This document shows positions 16,954 to 28,341 of a stretch of 64,000 nucleotides of DNA, piece after piece (the stretch's first letter is position 1; each line of letters opens with the position of its first letter). The translations under genes and the position numbers were made by a program. This DNA is from Burkholderia puraquae (GTDB taxonomy: Bacteria > Pseudomonadota > Gammaproteobacteria > Burkholderiales > Burkholderiaceae): positions 124,001 through 188,000 of the forward strand of contig NZ_NBYX01000002.1 in assembly GCF_002099195.1 (NCBI RefSeq), written 5' to 3'. The notes below the pieces were generated by a model, which was given only the letters and a program-made list of their open reading frames with translations, was not told where the DNA came from and made no database searches.

Positions 16954-19305
16954 ATGACGTCACGCCGCAAATTCCTTCAGCAGACCGCCACTTCCGGCCT
17001 CGCCGCCGCCGCGCTGTCCGCGTTTCCGCCGAGCATCCGCCGTGCGCTCGCGATTCCCGCGTTTCACGAAACGGGGACCATCAAGGACGTGAAGCACGTC
17101 GTGCTGCTGATGATGGAGAACCGCGCATTCGACAGCTATTTCGGCACGTTCAAGGGCGTGCGCGGCTATGGCGACCGCTTTGCGGTGCCGTCGCCGAACG
17201 GCCGCAACGTGTTCTACCAGACGTACACGAAGCCGACGCCCGCCACCACCGTCACGCCGTATCACCTCGACGCGAGCCAGGGCAACGCGCAGCGCGCGGG
17301 CGGCACGCCGCACACGTGGGCCGATGCGCAGGCCGCGTGGGACCACGGCCGGATGAACCGCTGGCCCGACGCGAAGACGCCGCTGTCGATGGGCTACTAC
17401 GACGCGGCGGAAGTGCCGTTCCAGCGCGCGCTCGCCGATGCGTTCACGCTGTGCGACCACTACCACTGCGGGATGCACACGGGCACGATCGCGAACCGCC
17501 TGTTCTACTGGAGCGGCACCAACGGCCCGAACGGCATCAGCCCGGCCGACGGCAGCCGCGTGAAGATCGCCGCGCTGAACAACCAGTTCAACGGCGGCAA
17601 CGACATCGGCCCGTCGAGCCAGGGCTGGACCTGGACCACCTACGCCGACCGGCTGCAGCAGGCCGGCGTGAACTGGAAGGTCTACCAGAGCCTGATCGAC
17701 AACTTCGGCTGCAACGAGATGATGAGCTTTCGCCACTGGCGCGCGGCGATCGAGCAGATGCCGCCCGCGCGCCGGCCCGCGTACGTCGCGTCGACGGACA
17801 TCACGCAGCCCGTGACGGCGGCCGGCGCGTTCTACGATCCGGCGATCGACGATCCGCTGAGCCCGCTCGCGAAAGGGTTCGGCAACACGATGCCGTACGG
17901 CTTCCTCGAATCGTTCCGCGACGACATCCGCAACGGCACGCTGCCCGAGGTGTCGTGGATCATCCCGCCGTCCGTGTACAGCGAACACCCGGGGCCGTCG
18001 AGTCCCGCGCAGGGCGGCTGGTACGTGCAGGCCGTGCTCGATGCGCTGACGGCGAACCCGGAGGTCTGGAGCAAGACCGTGCTGCTGGTCAACTACGACG
18101 AGAACGACGGCTTCTTCGATCACATGCCGTCGCCGGCCGTGCCGTCGCGCAACGCCGACGGCACGCTCGCGGGCGGCCATACGCTGCGGGATGCCGACGT
18201 CGCCGCCGAGTACCACGACTTCACGCCGGCCACGTCGAGCCAGCCGGCGATCGACGGCCGCCCGTACGGCCCGGGCCCGCGCGTGCCGATGTGGGTCGTG
18301 TCGCCGTGGAGCCGCGGCGGCTGGGTCAACTCGCAGGTGTTCGACCATACGTCGACGCTGCTCTTCCTCGAAAAGCGCTTCGGCGTCGCGGAGCCGCAGA
18401 TCAGCGCGTATCGCCGCGCGGTGTGCGGCGACCTGACGAGCGCGTTCAACTTCCGCTCGCCGAACAACGAACCGCTGCCGACGCTCGCGGGCCATACGAC
18501 GAAAAGCCAGGTCGACGCGCTGAGCGCCGCGCAGCAGGCCGCGCCGAAGATCGTGCCGCCGGCCGCGCCGGCGCTGCCCGCGCAGGCCACCGGGGTGCGC
18601 CCGTCGCGCGCGCTGCCTTACGAGCTGCATGCGAGCGCGCGTACCGATGCCGGCAACGGCACGGTCACGCTGAAGTTCGCGAATACGGGCCGCGCCGCCG
18701 CCGTGTTTCACGTCTACGACAAGCTGCACCTCGACCGCCTGCCGCAGCGCTACGTCGTCGAACCGGGCAAGACGCTGCACGGCGACTGGGCTGCGCGCGC
18801 CGACAATAGCGGTAAATATGACCTGTGGGTGCTGGGCCCGAACGGCTATCACCGCCGCTTCACCGGCGACCTGAGCCGTCTGGCCGGCGCACGCGCGCCC
18901 CATCCGGAAGTTCGCGTCGGCTACGCGGGCGCGAGCGGCAGCCTCCACCTGCGGTTGCGCAACCACGGCGGCGGCACGGTGCGCTTCACCGTGAAGTCGA
19001 ACCAGGTCTACGGGCCGCTGTCCGGCCGCGGCGCACTCGACGATCGCGGCCACGGCCATGGCAACGAAGACGGCAACGGCCAGGGTCGCGGCCACGACCA
19101 TGGCCCCGGTACCACGTGGACGGTCGCGGTACGCGCCGGCGACCAGGCCGAGCTGCACTGGAAGCTCGACTCGACCGGCCACTGGTATGACTTCATCGTC
19201 ACCGCGGACAGCGACGCGAGTTTCTCGCGCCGCGTCGCCGGCCGCGTCGAAACCGGCCGCCACTCGGTCAGCGACCCGGCGATGGGGCTCGCCGACCGCT
19301 TCTGA
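16954..19305 (+). CDS. plcN: Phosphocholine-preferring phospholipase C, Tat-exported
   Basis: The protein has 783 residues. A Tat signal (SRRKFLQQTATSGLAAAALS) precedes the phosphoesterase domain: VKHVVLLMMENRAFDSYFGT with the metal-site E-N pair, CDHYHCGMHTGTIANR, NYDENDGFFDHM, VSPWSRGGWVNSQVFDHTS. Two C-terminal beta-domains (DUF756 type) follow, at about 540-640 and 650-770. The enzyme hydrolyses phosphatidylcholine and sphingomyelin outside the cell and is a known lipase and virulence factor in Pseudomonas and Burkholderia (PlcH/PlcN). A His/Gly/Asp-rich loop, RGHGHGNEDGNGQGRGHDHG, interrupts the last domain near residue 698. The haemolytic versus non-haemolytic type cannot be told from this. 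Confidence 0.9.
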   Translation: MTSRRKFLQQTATSGLAAAALSAFPPSIRRALAIPAFHETGTIKDVKHVVLLMMENRAFDSYFGTFKGVRGYGDRFAVPSPNGRNVFYQTYTKPTPATTVTPYHLDASQGNAQRAGGTPHTWADAQAAWDHGRMNRWPDAKTPLSMGYYDAAEVPFQRALADAFTLCDHYHCGMHTGTIANRLFYWSGTNGPNGISPADGSRVKIAALNNQFNGGNDIGPSSQGWTWTTYADRLQQAGVNWKVYQSLIDNFGCNEMMSFRHWRAAIEQMPPARRPAYVASTDITQPVTAAGAFYDPAIDDPLSPLAKGFGNTMPYGFLESFRDDIRNGTLPEVSWIIPPSVYSEHPGPSSPAQGGWYVQAVLDALTANPEVWSKTVLLVNYDENDGFFDHMPSPAVPSRNADGTLAGGHTLRDADVAAEYHDFTPATSSQPAIDGRPYGPGPRVPMWVVSPWSRGGWVNSQVFDHTSTLLFLEKRFGVAEPQISAYRRAVCGDLTSAFNFRSPNNEPLPTLAGHTTKSQVDALSAAQQAAPKIVPPAAPALPAQATGVRPSRALPYELHASARTDAGNGTVTLKFANTGRAAAVFHVYDKLHLDRLPQRYVVEPGKTLHGDWAARADNSGKYDLWVLGPNGYHRRFTGDLSRLAGARAPHPEVRVGYAGASGSLHLRLRNHGGGTVRFTVKSNQVYGPLSGRGALDDRGHGHGNEDGNGQGRGHDHGPGTTWTVAVRAGDQAELHWKLDSTGHWYDFIVTADSDASFSRRVAGRVETGRHSVSDPAMGLADRF

Positions 19306-19576
19306 CGGCCGCCGCGGCGGCACGCGTTGCACCGCGTGTCGCCGCCCGCGCCGGCGCGGCCGCCATCGGCGGTCAGGCGCCGGCCGCGGCCGCGCCCGAT
19401 CCGGCGGAAACGCCCGCCCCGCGTGGCTGAAACATCAGAAGGATCAATGGTTCAACCCTCTATTCCCCCCAACGAAATTGCTCCGAATTGCGGCCCGTTC
19501 GCGTTAAACTGCGTCAAGCTGTATTCAACCAAGACATCTTCGCCACTACGGCATCCACGATACGAGGATAGGTTCG

Positions 19577-19846
19577 ATGCGCACTACCGGCTCATCCGGG
19601 GCAATGACCCTGCTCACCGAACACGACCCGGCCGACGGCCGCGAACTGCGCTCGCTCCGGCTCGAAGCAACCGGCGACGGCAAGAGCGTGCTGCTGATCG
19701 AGATCGATGAACGCAAGCCCGGCATTCACCGCGAAGTCCGCTACGAGATCACGCCGGCCGAACTGATCGCGGCGATCCGCTCGCACGGCGCCGAGTTGCC
19801 CGGCGAAAACCACGGCGCAGCGTCGCTCGCCCGCACCTCCTCCTGA
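19577..19846 (+). CDS. Small hypothetical protein
   Basis: The 89-residue product has a mostly beta-strand pattern followed by a helix (SVLLIEIDERKPGIHREVRYEITPAELIAAIRSHG). There is no signal peptide, membrane segment or metal motif. Codon use is normal for the genome and AGGAT lies 8 nt before the ATG. It stands alone between the phospholipase and DedA-rhodanese genes. I do not recognise the family. Confidence 0.7.
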   Translation: MRTTGSSGAMTLLTEHDPADGRELRSLRLEATGDGKSVLLIEIDERKPGIHREVRYEITPAELIAAIRSHGAELPGENHGAASLARTSS

Positions 19847-19998
19847 TTTCGCACGGTGAGCCGCACGCAGCGCGCCGGCTCACCGCGCCCCCTGCCGCCG
19901 TCAGGCGCATTGCGTTATTCCCTCCGCTGACTTGAAAAAGGCCGATAATCGGCCCATCTGCGTGCTTCCCGCACGCGTTTCCTTTTCGGCCAGCCGTC

Positions 19999-20994
19999 AT
20001 GCTCCTCCGTGACCTCGTCGCCCAATACGGGCCGCTTCTCGTCTTCGCCAACGTGCTCGCGGCGGCCATCGGGCTGCCGGTGCCCGCGATGCCGACGCTC
20101 GTGCTGTTCGGCGCGATGTCCGCGATGCATCCGGCGATGATCGGCTCGCAACTGGTCACGGTGGTCGCGCTGTCGGTGCTCGGCGCCCTGATCGGCGATA
20201 CCGTGTGGTACCTCGCCGGCCGGCGCTTCGGCGGCACGACGCTGAAGACGATCTGCCGGCTGTCGCTGTCGCGTGACAGCTGCGTGAAAAAGACCGAACA
20301 CTTCTTCGGCCGCTACGGCGTGCGCGTGCTCGCCGTCGCGCGCTTCATTCCGGGGCTGTCGCTCGTGTCGGTGCCGATGGCCGGCGCGTTCGGCACACGC
20401 TATCGCACGTTCGTCGGCTACGACGCACTCGGCGCCGCGCTGTGGACGATCGTCGGGCTGACGGTCGGGCTGATGTTCTATCGCCAGATCGACTGGCTGT
20501 TCGCCGGCGCGGGCCAGCTCGGCCGCGTGGCGCTGCTGGTCATCGTCGCGCTGCTGGCGGTGTACGCGGCGATCCGCTGGATGCGCCGCCGCGCGCTGAT
20601 CCGCCAGCTCGCGAGCGCGCGGATCGGCGTCGACGAGCTCGACTCGATGCTGCGCAATACGTCCGCGCCGGTGGTCCTCGACGTGCGCTCGCCCGAGCAC
20701 CGCAAGCTCGACCCGTTCACGATTCCCGGTGCGCAATTCGCCGACGAACGCCAGATCGGCGACATCGTCGCGCGCTATCCGTTCACGCAGAAGTTCGTCG
20801 TGTTCTGCTCGTGCCCGAACGAAGTGACGGCGGCCCTGATGGCGAAGCGCCTGCTGGACGCAGGCTTCACCGATGCGCTCGCGCTGCGCGGCGGCCTCGA
20901 CGCATGGCGCGATACGGGCCGCCAGCTCACGTCGCTCGTGGAAGACATGCCCGCTGCGAACGATCCGGTCGCGGGGCTGCACAAGCCGGCCTGA
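19999..20994 (+). CDS. DedA-family membrane protein fused to a rhodanese domain
   Basis: The product has 331 residues. Residues 1-200 form a DedA/VTT membrane domain with several hydrophobic segments and the conserved FGRYGVRVLAVARFIPGLSLVSVPMAG stretch (Arg and Pro of the re-entrant loop). Residues about 215-320 form a rhodanese domain (VVLDVRSPEHRKL, IPGAQFADE, FVVFCSCPNEVTAAL, ALRGGLDAW). The likely sulfur-carrying cysteine lies in CSCPNE, which departs from the usual C-x-x-G-x-R loop. DedA proteins are linked to lipid scrambling and proton-motive force. The 15-bp palindrome GGCCGAT-A-ATCGGCC at 19940-19954 lies in its promoter region. Confidence 0.87.
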   Translation: MLLRDLVAQYGPLLVFANVLAAAIGLPVPAMPTLVLFGAMSAMHPAMIGSQLVTVVALSVLGALIGDTVWYLAGRRFGGTTLKTICRLSLSRDSCVKKTEHFFGRYGVRVLAVARFIPGLSLVSVPMAGAFGTRYRTFVGYDALGAALWTIVGLTVGLMFYRQIDWLFAGAGQLGRVALLVIVALLAVYAAIRWMRRRALIRQLASARIGVDELDSMLRNTSAPVVLDVRSPEHRKLDPFTIPGAQFADERQIGDIVARYPFTQKFVVFCSCPNEVTAALMAKRLLDAGFTDALALRGGLDAWRDTGRQLTSLVEDMPAANDPVAGLHKPA

Positions 20995-21048
20995 TCGTTT
21001 CGATCGCAGGCCGGCCGTGCGAGGCGGGGGCGCGTGCGCCCCCTTCGA

Positions 21049-22515
21049 TCAGAACGCGTGCAGCGGCAGGTTCACGACCAGACGGTACTCGGTGTTCGTC
21101 GCGTCCGAGTAGTGCGCCGAACCGGCGTGCCACATCGCGATGAACGTGACCTTCGTGTCCTTCAGCTTGCCGCTCTGGAACGTGTACGACGGGATGAAGC
21201 CGAACTCGTGGTGACGGCCCTGCACCGGCGCGCCGTTGCTCCAGTAGATGCTCGACTTGCTCGGGTCGTTCGCCGCACCCGCGCTGCCGTCCGCACCCCA
21301 GCCCGTCACGCCCCAGACCATCGCCTTGAAGCCCGGCAGGCCCGCTTCCTTGCCGTAGAACGTGTAACGCAGCTGCAGCGACTTTTCGTGCGGCGCGTTG
21401 TAGTCGACGTCCATCGAGTTGGTCAGGAAGATGCCGTTCGTTTCGTTCAGGTAGTCGAAGAACTGGTCGCCGAGCACCTGCTGGAAGCCGAGCAGCAGCT
21501 CGTGCGGGCCGTGCTGCGCGGCCAGCGACAGGCTGTATGCGTTGTTGTTGATCTTGCCTTGCAGCGCATCGCCCGTGTCGTGCGTCGAGTAGACATTGCC
21601 GAAGCCCGTCCACTTGATCGTCTGCGGGCTGCCGATGCTGTGCTTCACCGACGCGTAGTACTGGTGCCACACATCGTCGGCCTGGTTCGCGTACAGCGCG
21701 ATTTCGCCGTTCGGCGAGTAGTCCCACGTGCCGCCGACATACGACAGGCGGTTGATGCGCGTGCCGCCGTACTGCGTCGTCAGGTTGGTGAGCGTCGTGT
21801 GGCCGCGCGCGTCGGTCTTCGTGAAGCTGCCGGCCTCGAGCATCACGTTCTTGAATTCATTGCTGACGAGGGTCGCACCGAGGAACGTCGGCGGCAGCGC
21901 ACGGTTGTCGTGCTGCTCCATGAACGGGTTGTCGACGGCCTGCAGACCGTACTTGACCACCGTGTTCGAGATGCGCGCCTTCACGTCGTAGATGCCGGGA
22001 TAGGCCCATGCGAGCTGGTTGCCGCCACCGCCGCCTTTCGCGATGTGCACCATGCTGCCGGCGCCCTGGCCGCCGTCGAGCTTCAGCGCCGCATACAGCG
22101 ACGCGTCGAAGCCGATACCGATCAGGCCCGTCGTATAGCCCGACTCGAAGTTCGCCATCGCGCCCTGGACCCACGCGTGACGATGCGGGCCGCCCTTCGC
22201 ATCGAGCACGTCCGCATAGTTGCGGAACAGGAAGTTCAGATGGCTGTCGGCAATGAAGCCCTTCGACTGCGACTGGGCCGACGGCTCGTCCGGCGGCGTG
22301 ACGGCCTGGTTCGCTTCGGCGTTGATAATGGCGTTCGGGGTCGTTGCCTGCGCAACGGTCGTGCCCGGCGCGGCCTGTGCGACCGTCAGCGGTGCGGGGG
22401 CCGCGTCGTCGGCGTGCGCGACGCCCGTCAGCGAGACACCGGCGAGTGCCGGCAGCCCCCATGCGAGCAGCATTTTCGATGCCGTCCCGATCGTCTTCTG
22501 TTTTTTCATCGTCAT
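21049..22515 (-). CDS. OprD-family outer-membrane porin
   Basis: The product has 488 residues with an N-terminal signal sequence ending near GVAHA-DD, then a Pro/Ala/Thr linker. The barrel region alternates polar and hydrophobic residues (GFIADSHLNFLFRNYADVLDAKGG, then WVQGAMANFESGYT). It ends in LVVNLPLHAF with the terminal Phe used for barrel assembly. The FIADSHLNFLFRNY motif is characteristic of OprD porins, which admit basic amino acids and small peptides. Its position directly downstream of a peptide ABC operon suggests it is the outer-membrane entry for that system. ATGs at 22515 and 22509 are both possible. Confidence 0.88.
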   Translation of the reverse strand: MTMKKQKTIGTASKMLLAWGLPALAGVSLTGVAHADDAAPAPLTVAQAAPGTTVAQATTPNAIINAEANQAVTPPDEPSAQSQSKGFIADSHLNFLFRNYADVLDAKGGPHRHAWVQGAMANFESGYTTGLIGIGFDASLYAALKLDGGQGAGSMVHIAKGGGGGNQLAWAYPGIYDVKARISNTVVKYGLQAVDNPFMEQHDNRALPPTFLGATLVSNEFKNVMLEAGSFTKTDARGHTTLTNLTTQYGGTRINRLSYVGGTWDYSPNGEIALYANQADDVWHQYYASVKHSIGSPQTIKWTGFGNVYSTHDTGDALQGKINNNAYSLSLAAQHGPHELLLGFQQVLGDQFFDYLNETNGIFLTNSMDVDYNAPHEKSLQLRYTFYGKEAGLPGFKAMVWGVTGWGADGSAGAANDPSKSSIYWSNGAPVQGRHHEFGFIPSYTFQSGKLKDTKVTFIAMWHAGSAHYSDATNTEYRLVVNLPLHAF

Positions 22516-22674
22516 TCTCGTCTTGTGTTGATATCGTCCACGCCGGTTGCGATCCGCTCCCGGCCCCCCGGCGCGCCCGGCTAAGGACGCGCCTGTACCC
22601 GCGGCGCGAAGATCGTTCGCGCCGCACCTACCCCTGTTGACCTGCCTTGGTTATGTTTGCTGCGTCACTTCATC

Positions 22675-24683
<2,009 letters not shown>

Positions 24684-24685
24684 CG

Positions 24686-25588
24686 TTAGCGATCCTTCGG
24701 GTCGAGCGCGTCACGCAGGCCATCGCCGACGAAGTTCACGCAGTAAAGCGTCACGCACAGCATGACGGCCGGGGCCAGCAGCAGCCACGGCGTCGATTCC
24801 AGTTTCTGCGCGCCGTCCTGGATCAGCACGCCCCAGCTCGTCATCGGCTCCTGCACGCCGAGGCCGAGGAACGACAGCACCGATTCGGTCAGCACGATGC
24901 CCGGCACCGAGACCGTCGCGTACACGACGACCACGCCGAGCAGGTTCGGCACCACGTGGCGCAGCACGATCGATGCCGGCGACACGCCGATCGCACGTGC
25001 CGCATCGACGAACTCGCGGCTGCGCAGCGACAGCGTCTGGCCGCGCACGACACGCGCCATGTCGATCCACGAGAACGCGCTGATGGTCAGCACGACCAGC
25101 ATGAACGAGCGGCCGAACAGGGTCATCATCAGGATCGCGATCAGCAGGTACGGGATCGCGTACATCATGTCGACGATGCGCATCATCACGGAGTCGACAC
25201 GGCCGCCCGCGAAGCCCGCGGTCGCGCCCCAGGCGACGCCGAACAGGCCCGACACGAGCGTGCCGAGCAGGCCGACCTCGATCGACACGCGGCCGCCGAT
25301 CAGCGTACGCACCAGCAGGTCGCGGCCGAGCTCGTCGGTGCCGAACCAGTGCTGGTTCGCCCAGGTCGGCGGCAGGCTGATGGCGCCCCAGTCGCTCGCG
25401 GCGGGATCGGCCGCGAGCAGCCACGGGCCGGCGAAACACGCGAGCGTGATCAGCGCGAGCAGCACGAGGCTGAACACGGCCGCACGGTTGTGCAGGAAGC
25501 GCGCCATCGCAAGCGCGAGCGGCGAGCGCGAGCGCGGCGGCGAGTCGGTCTGCACGGGCAGGCCGACGACGGGAGTAGTCGGAGTCAT
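24686..25588 (-). CDS. dppC: Peptide ABC transporter permease (DppC-like)
   Basis: The protein has 300 residues with an N-terminal transmembrane segment (AAVFSLVLLALITLACFAG), a periplasmic part and several further membrane helices. The EAA-type loop that contacts the ATPases reads FVDAARAIGVSPASIVLRHVVPN. The HWFGTDELGRDLLVRTL motif is typical of DppC/OppC permeases. It is the fourth gene of the operon, 13 bp after the DppB-like gene. Confidence 0.9.
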   Translation of the reverse strand: MTPTTPVVGLPVQTDSPPRSRSPLALAMARFLHNRAAVFSLVLLALITLACFAGPWLLAADPAASDWGAISLPPTWANQHWFGTDELGRDLLVRTLIGGRVSIEVGLLGTLVSGLFGVAWGATAGFAGGRVDSVMMRIVDMMYAIPYLLIAILMMTLFGRSFMLVVLTISAFSWIDMARVVRGQTLSLRSREFVDAARAIGVSPASIVLRHVVPNLLGVVVVYATVSVPGIVLTESVLSFLGLGVQEPMTSWGVLIQDGAQKLESTPWLLLAPAVMLCVTLYCVNFVGDGLRDALDPKDR

Positions 25589-25601
25589 CGCTGTGCCTCG
25601 C

Positions 25602-26540
25602 TCAATAACGAATGCGCGGATCGAGCCACGCGTACGCGAGGTCGACCAGCAGGTTGAACAGCACCGCGAAAACGGTCGTCATCACGACGAGGCCGAGCAC
25701 CAGCGTGTAGTCGCGGTTGATGGCGCCGTTCACGACGAGCTGCCCGATCCCCGGCAGCGCGAACACCGATTCGGTGACGACGGCCGCCGTGATCGACGTG
25801 ATGCAGACCGTGCCGAACAGCGACACGACCGGCATCAGCGCGGGCTTCAGCGCGTGGCGCAGCACGATCGTCGAGCCCGGCAGGCCTTTCGCGCGCGCGG
25901 TGCGGATGTAGTTGCTCGACAGCGTCTCGATCATCGAGCCGCGCATCACGCGTGCGAGCAGCGACACGTTGATGAAGGTCAGCAGCACGATCGGCAGCAG
26001 CCGGTATTGCCAGCCGCCGTCACCCCAGCCGCCCGCCGGCAGCCAGCCGTTGCCGGCCGACGTCTTCAGCAGGATCGCGAAGATCCACACGAGCACGGGG
26101 CCGAGCACGAACGGCGGGATGACGTTGCCGAAGTTGCCGATCAGCATCACGAAGCGGTCGATGAAGCTGTCGCGGCGCACGGCCGCGACGGTGCCGAGCA
26201 GCACGCCGAACACGATCGAGATCGGGATCGACACGCCGCCCACGCCGAGGCTCACGGGCAGCGCCTTCTTCACGAGATCGTTCACCGACCAGTCGACGTA
26301 GCGGAACGACGGGCCGAGATCGCCGTGCAGCAGCGCGTTCAGGTACAGCAGGTACTGCTTCCACAGCGGCTCGTCGAGGTGGTACTTCGCGTTCAGGTTC
26401 GCGAGCGTCGCCGCGGACAGCTGCTTCTCCGTATCGAACGGGCCGCCGGGCGTGAAATGCAGCAGCAGGTAGCAGACGGTGATGACCGCGAGGATCGTCG
26501 GCACCGCCCACAACGTGCGCCTCAATGCATAGGCCAGCAT
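25602..26540 (-). CDS. dppB: Peptide ABC transporter permease (DppB/OppB-like)
   Basis: The protein has 312 residues and opens with MLAYALRRTLWAVPTILAV. FTPGGPFD and YHLDEPLWKQYLLYL are hallmark segments of DppB/OppB. The EAA-type loop is YIRTARAKGLPGSTIVLRHALKP, and the C-terminus ends DLAYAWLDPRIRY. It begins 11 bp after the binding-protein gene stop. Confidence 0.9.
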   Translation of the reverse strand: MLAYALRRTLWAVPTILAVITVCYLLLHFTPGGPFDTEKQLSAATLANLNAKYHLDEPLWKQYLLYLNALLHGDLGPSFRYVDWSVNDLVKKALPVSLGVGGVSIPISIVFGVLLGTVAAVRRDSFIDRFVMLIGNFGNVIPPFVLGPVLVWIFAILLKTSAGNGWLPAGGWGDGGWQYRLLPIVLLTFINVSLLARVMRGSMIETLSSNYIRTARAKGLPGSTIVLRHALKPALMPVVSLFGTVCITSITAAVVTESVFALPGIGQLVVNGAINRDYTLVLGLVVMTTVFAVLFNLLVDLAYAWLDPRIRY

Positions 26541-26551
26541 GATCGCTCCGC

Positions 26552-28162
26552 TCAGTGCTTGATCAGGTACATGTCCTGCGAAGCACGCATGTCGATCACG
26601 TTCTTCAGCGAGTAGCCGCCCACATAGGACTTCACGAGACGGTCGGCCGAGTACTGGAACAGCGGCACCATCGGCGTGTCGTTCATCGCCGCGTCGTGCG
26701 CCTGCGTCAGCAGCGCAACACGCGCCTTGTCGTCGAGCTTCTGGTTGCCGTCTTCGACGAACGTGTCCACCTGCTTGTTGCAGTAGCCGACGGTGTTCTG
26801 CGAGCTGCCGCAGCGGATCAGGTCGAAGAAGGTCATCGCGTCGTTGTAGTCGGCGAACCAGCCGTCGCGCGCGATCTGCACCTTGCCGTCATGCCGCTCC
26901 TTCATCAGCACCTTGAACTCGACGTTCTCGAGCTTCGTGTTGATGCCGAGCTTCGTGCGCCATTCCGACGCGGTGAATAGCGCGACCTTCTTGTGCAGGT
27001 CGTTGGTGTTGTACGTCAGCGTGAACGACAGCGGCTTCGCGTCCGAGTAGCCGGCCTGCTTCAGCAGGTTCTTCGCGGTCTCGACGCGCTTGGCCATCGG
27101 CCACGACGCCCATTCCGGCGTGAACGGCTGCACGCCCTTCGTGCCGTTCGGCATCAGGCCGTACATCGGCTTCTCGCCGGCCTGCGTGAGCTTCGACGTC
27201 AGCACGTCGCGATCGATCACCATCGACAGCGCCTGGCGCACGCGCTTGTCCTTCAGCGCCGCGTCGCTGTTGTTCAGGTAGTAGTAGTAGGTCGCGAGCT
27301 GCAGGCCCGGGCGCAGTTCGCCGCCGAACTGCTTGCTGACCTGCTGGAAGATGCCCGACGGAATCGAGTAGCTGTAGTCGATCTGGCCGGCCTGGTACAT
27401 GCGCATCGCGGTTTCGTCGCTTTCGATCGGCAGGTACGTGACCTTGTTGATCACGACCTTCGGCGCGTTCCAGTACTTCGCGTCCTTCGTCACGACGATG
27501 CGGTTGTTCGGCTGCCAGTCGACGAGCTGGTACGCGCCGTTGCTGACGAGGTTGCCCGGGCGCGTCCACGCGTCGCCGAACTTCGCGACGACGTCCTTGT
27601 TCACCGGCACGAGCGGCGCCATCGCGGTCAGCTCGGGGAAGAACGCGACGGGCACATCGGTCGTCACCTCGAGCGTGTACGGATCGACGGCGCGCACGCC
27701 GAGCGCCGACGGCGCGGCCTTGCCCGCGATGATGTCCTTCGAGTTCTTCACGAACTCGACGAGGATCGTGTATTTCGAGCCCGTCTTCGGATCGACGAGG
27801 CGCTGCCACGAATAGACGAAATCGGCGGCCGTCACCGGCTGGCCGTTGCTCCACTTCGCGTCATGGCGAAGCTTGAAGATCCACGTCGTCGGCGTCTTGC
27901 GTTCCCACGACAGCGCGACGCCCGGCACGACCTGGCCGGCCGCGTCGATGCGGGCCAGCCCTTCGAACAGGTCGAGGCCGATCGTGTTGCCGGTCCACGA
28001 CTCGATGTGCGCGGGATCGAGCGACTCGACTTCGGCGGGCACCTGGCGCGTCAGGTCCTGTTGAGGAGCGAGCGCGACGTTCGACGGAACGGTAACGGCG
28101 TGGGCGACGGGCGTCAGGGCGAGCGCGGCCAGCACGGCCGACATGGCATGCAAGGATTTCAT
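26552..28162 (-). CDS. oppA: Periplasmic oligopeptide-binding protein (OppA-like)
   Basis: The product has 536 residues with signal peptide MKSLHAMSAVLAALALTPVAHA. Cluster 5 binding-protein motifs are clear: VPAEVESLDPAHIES, LFEGLARID, WSNGQPVTAADFVYSWQRL, and RVRQALSMVIDRD. The family captures peptides in the periplasm and delivers them to the permeases encoded just downstream. As first gene of the five-gene ABC operon it lies behind the palindromic element at 28282-28338. It has the usual OppA length. Confidence 0.92.
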   Translation of the reverse strand: MKSLHAMSAVLAALALTPVAHAVTVPSNVALAPQQDLTRQVPAEVESLDPAHIESWTGNTIGLDLFEGLARIDAAGQVVPGVALSWERKTPTTWIFKLRHDAKWSNGQPVTAADFVYSWQRLVDPKTGSKYTILVEFVKNSKDIIAGKAAPSALGVRAVDPYTLEVTTDVPVAFFPELTAMAPLVPVNKDVVAKFGDAWTRPGNLVSNGAYQLVDWQPNNRIVVTKDAKYWNAPKVVINKVTYLPIESDETAMRMYQAGQIDYSYSIPSGIFQQVSKQFGGELRPGLQLATYYYYLNNSDAALKDKRVRQALSMVIDRDVLTSKLTQAGEKPMYGLMPNGTKGVQPFTPEWASWPMAKRVETAKNLLKQAGYSDAKPLSFTLTYNTNDLHKKVALFTASEWRTKLGINTKLENVEFKVLMKERHDGKVQIARDGWFADYNDAMTFFDLIRCGSSQNTVGYCNKQVDTFVEDGNQKLDDKARVALLTQAHDAAMNDTPMVPLFQYSADRLVKSYVGGYSLKNVIDMRASQDMYLIKH

Positions 28163-28281
28163 CGTGGCAGTCTTGAGAAGGGTTGTTCGGTGAGCGTCGC
28201 GCGGCGAATGCCGCGGATTACGCTTGAGACGCTGACGGGCGCAGCGATTGAGGAGGCCCGTGATTCTCGTATTGCATTTTA

Positions 28282-28338
28282 GTATTCCTTACGTTTCTTT
28301 CGACAGGTATTCCGTCTTCGAAACGAAGGAATACCTGT
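28282..28338. promoter_or_regulatory. Palindrome ACAGGTATTCC...GGAATACCTGT plus extra half-site
   Basis: A perfect 11-bp inverted repeat (28303-28313 and 28328-28338) is separated by 14 bp. A further GTATTCC half-site occurs at 28282-28288, 21-22 bp from the first arm. It lies between the XRE-cupin regulator and oppA, about 140 bp upstream of oppA. There is no T-run on the minus strand, so an operator is more likely than a terminator, though it starts just 3 bp after the regulator stop codon. Confidence 0.6.
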
Positions 28339-28341
28339 GCG

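Noticed and set aside
16960..19332. A 790-codon frame opposite the phospholipase gene
   Set aside because: The plus-strand frame encodes a complete Tat-exported phospholipase; the antisense frame has no motif or ribosome site.
28303..28338. Reading the palindrome as the terminator of the XRE-cupin gene
   Set aside because: No T-run follows on the minus strand, and an extra half-site sits outside the stem, which fits an operator better; a dual role is not excluded.
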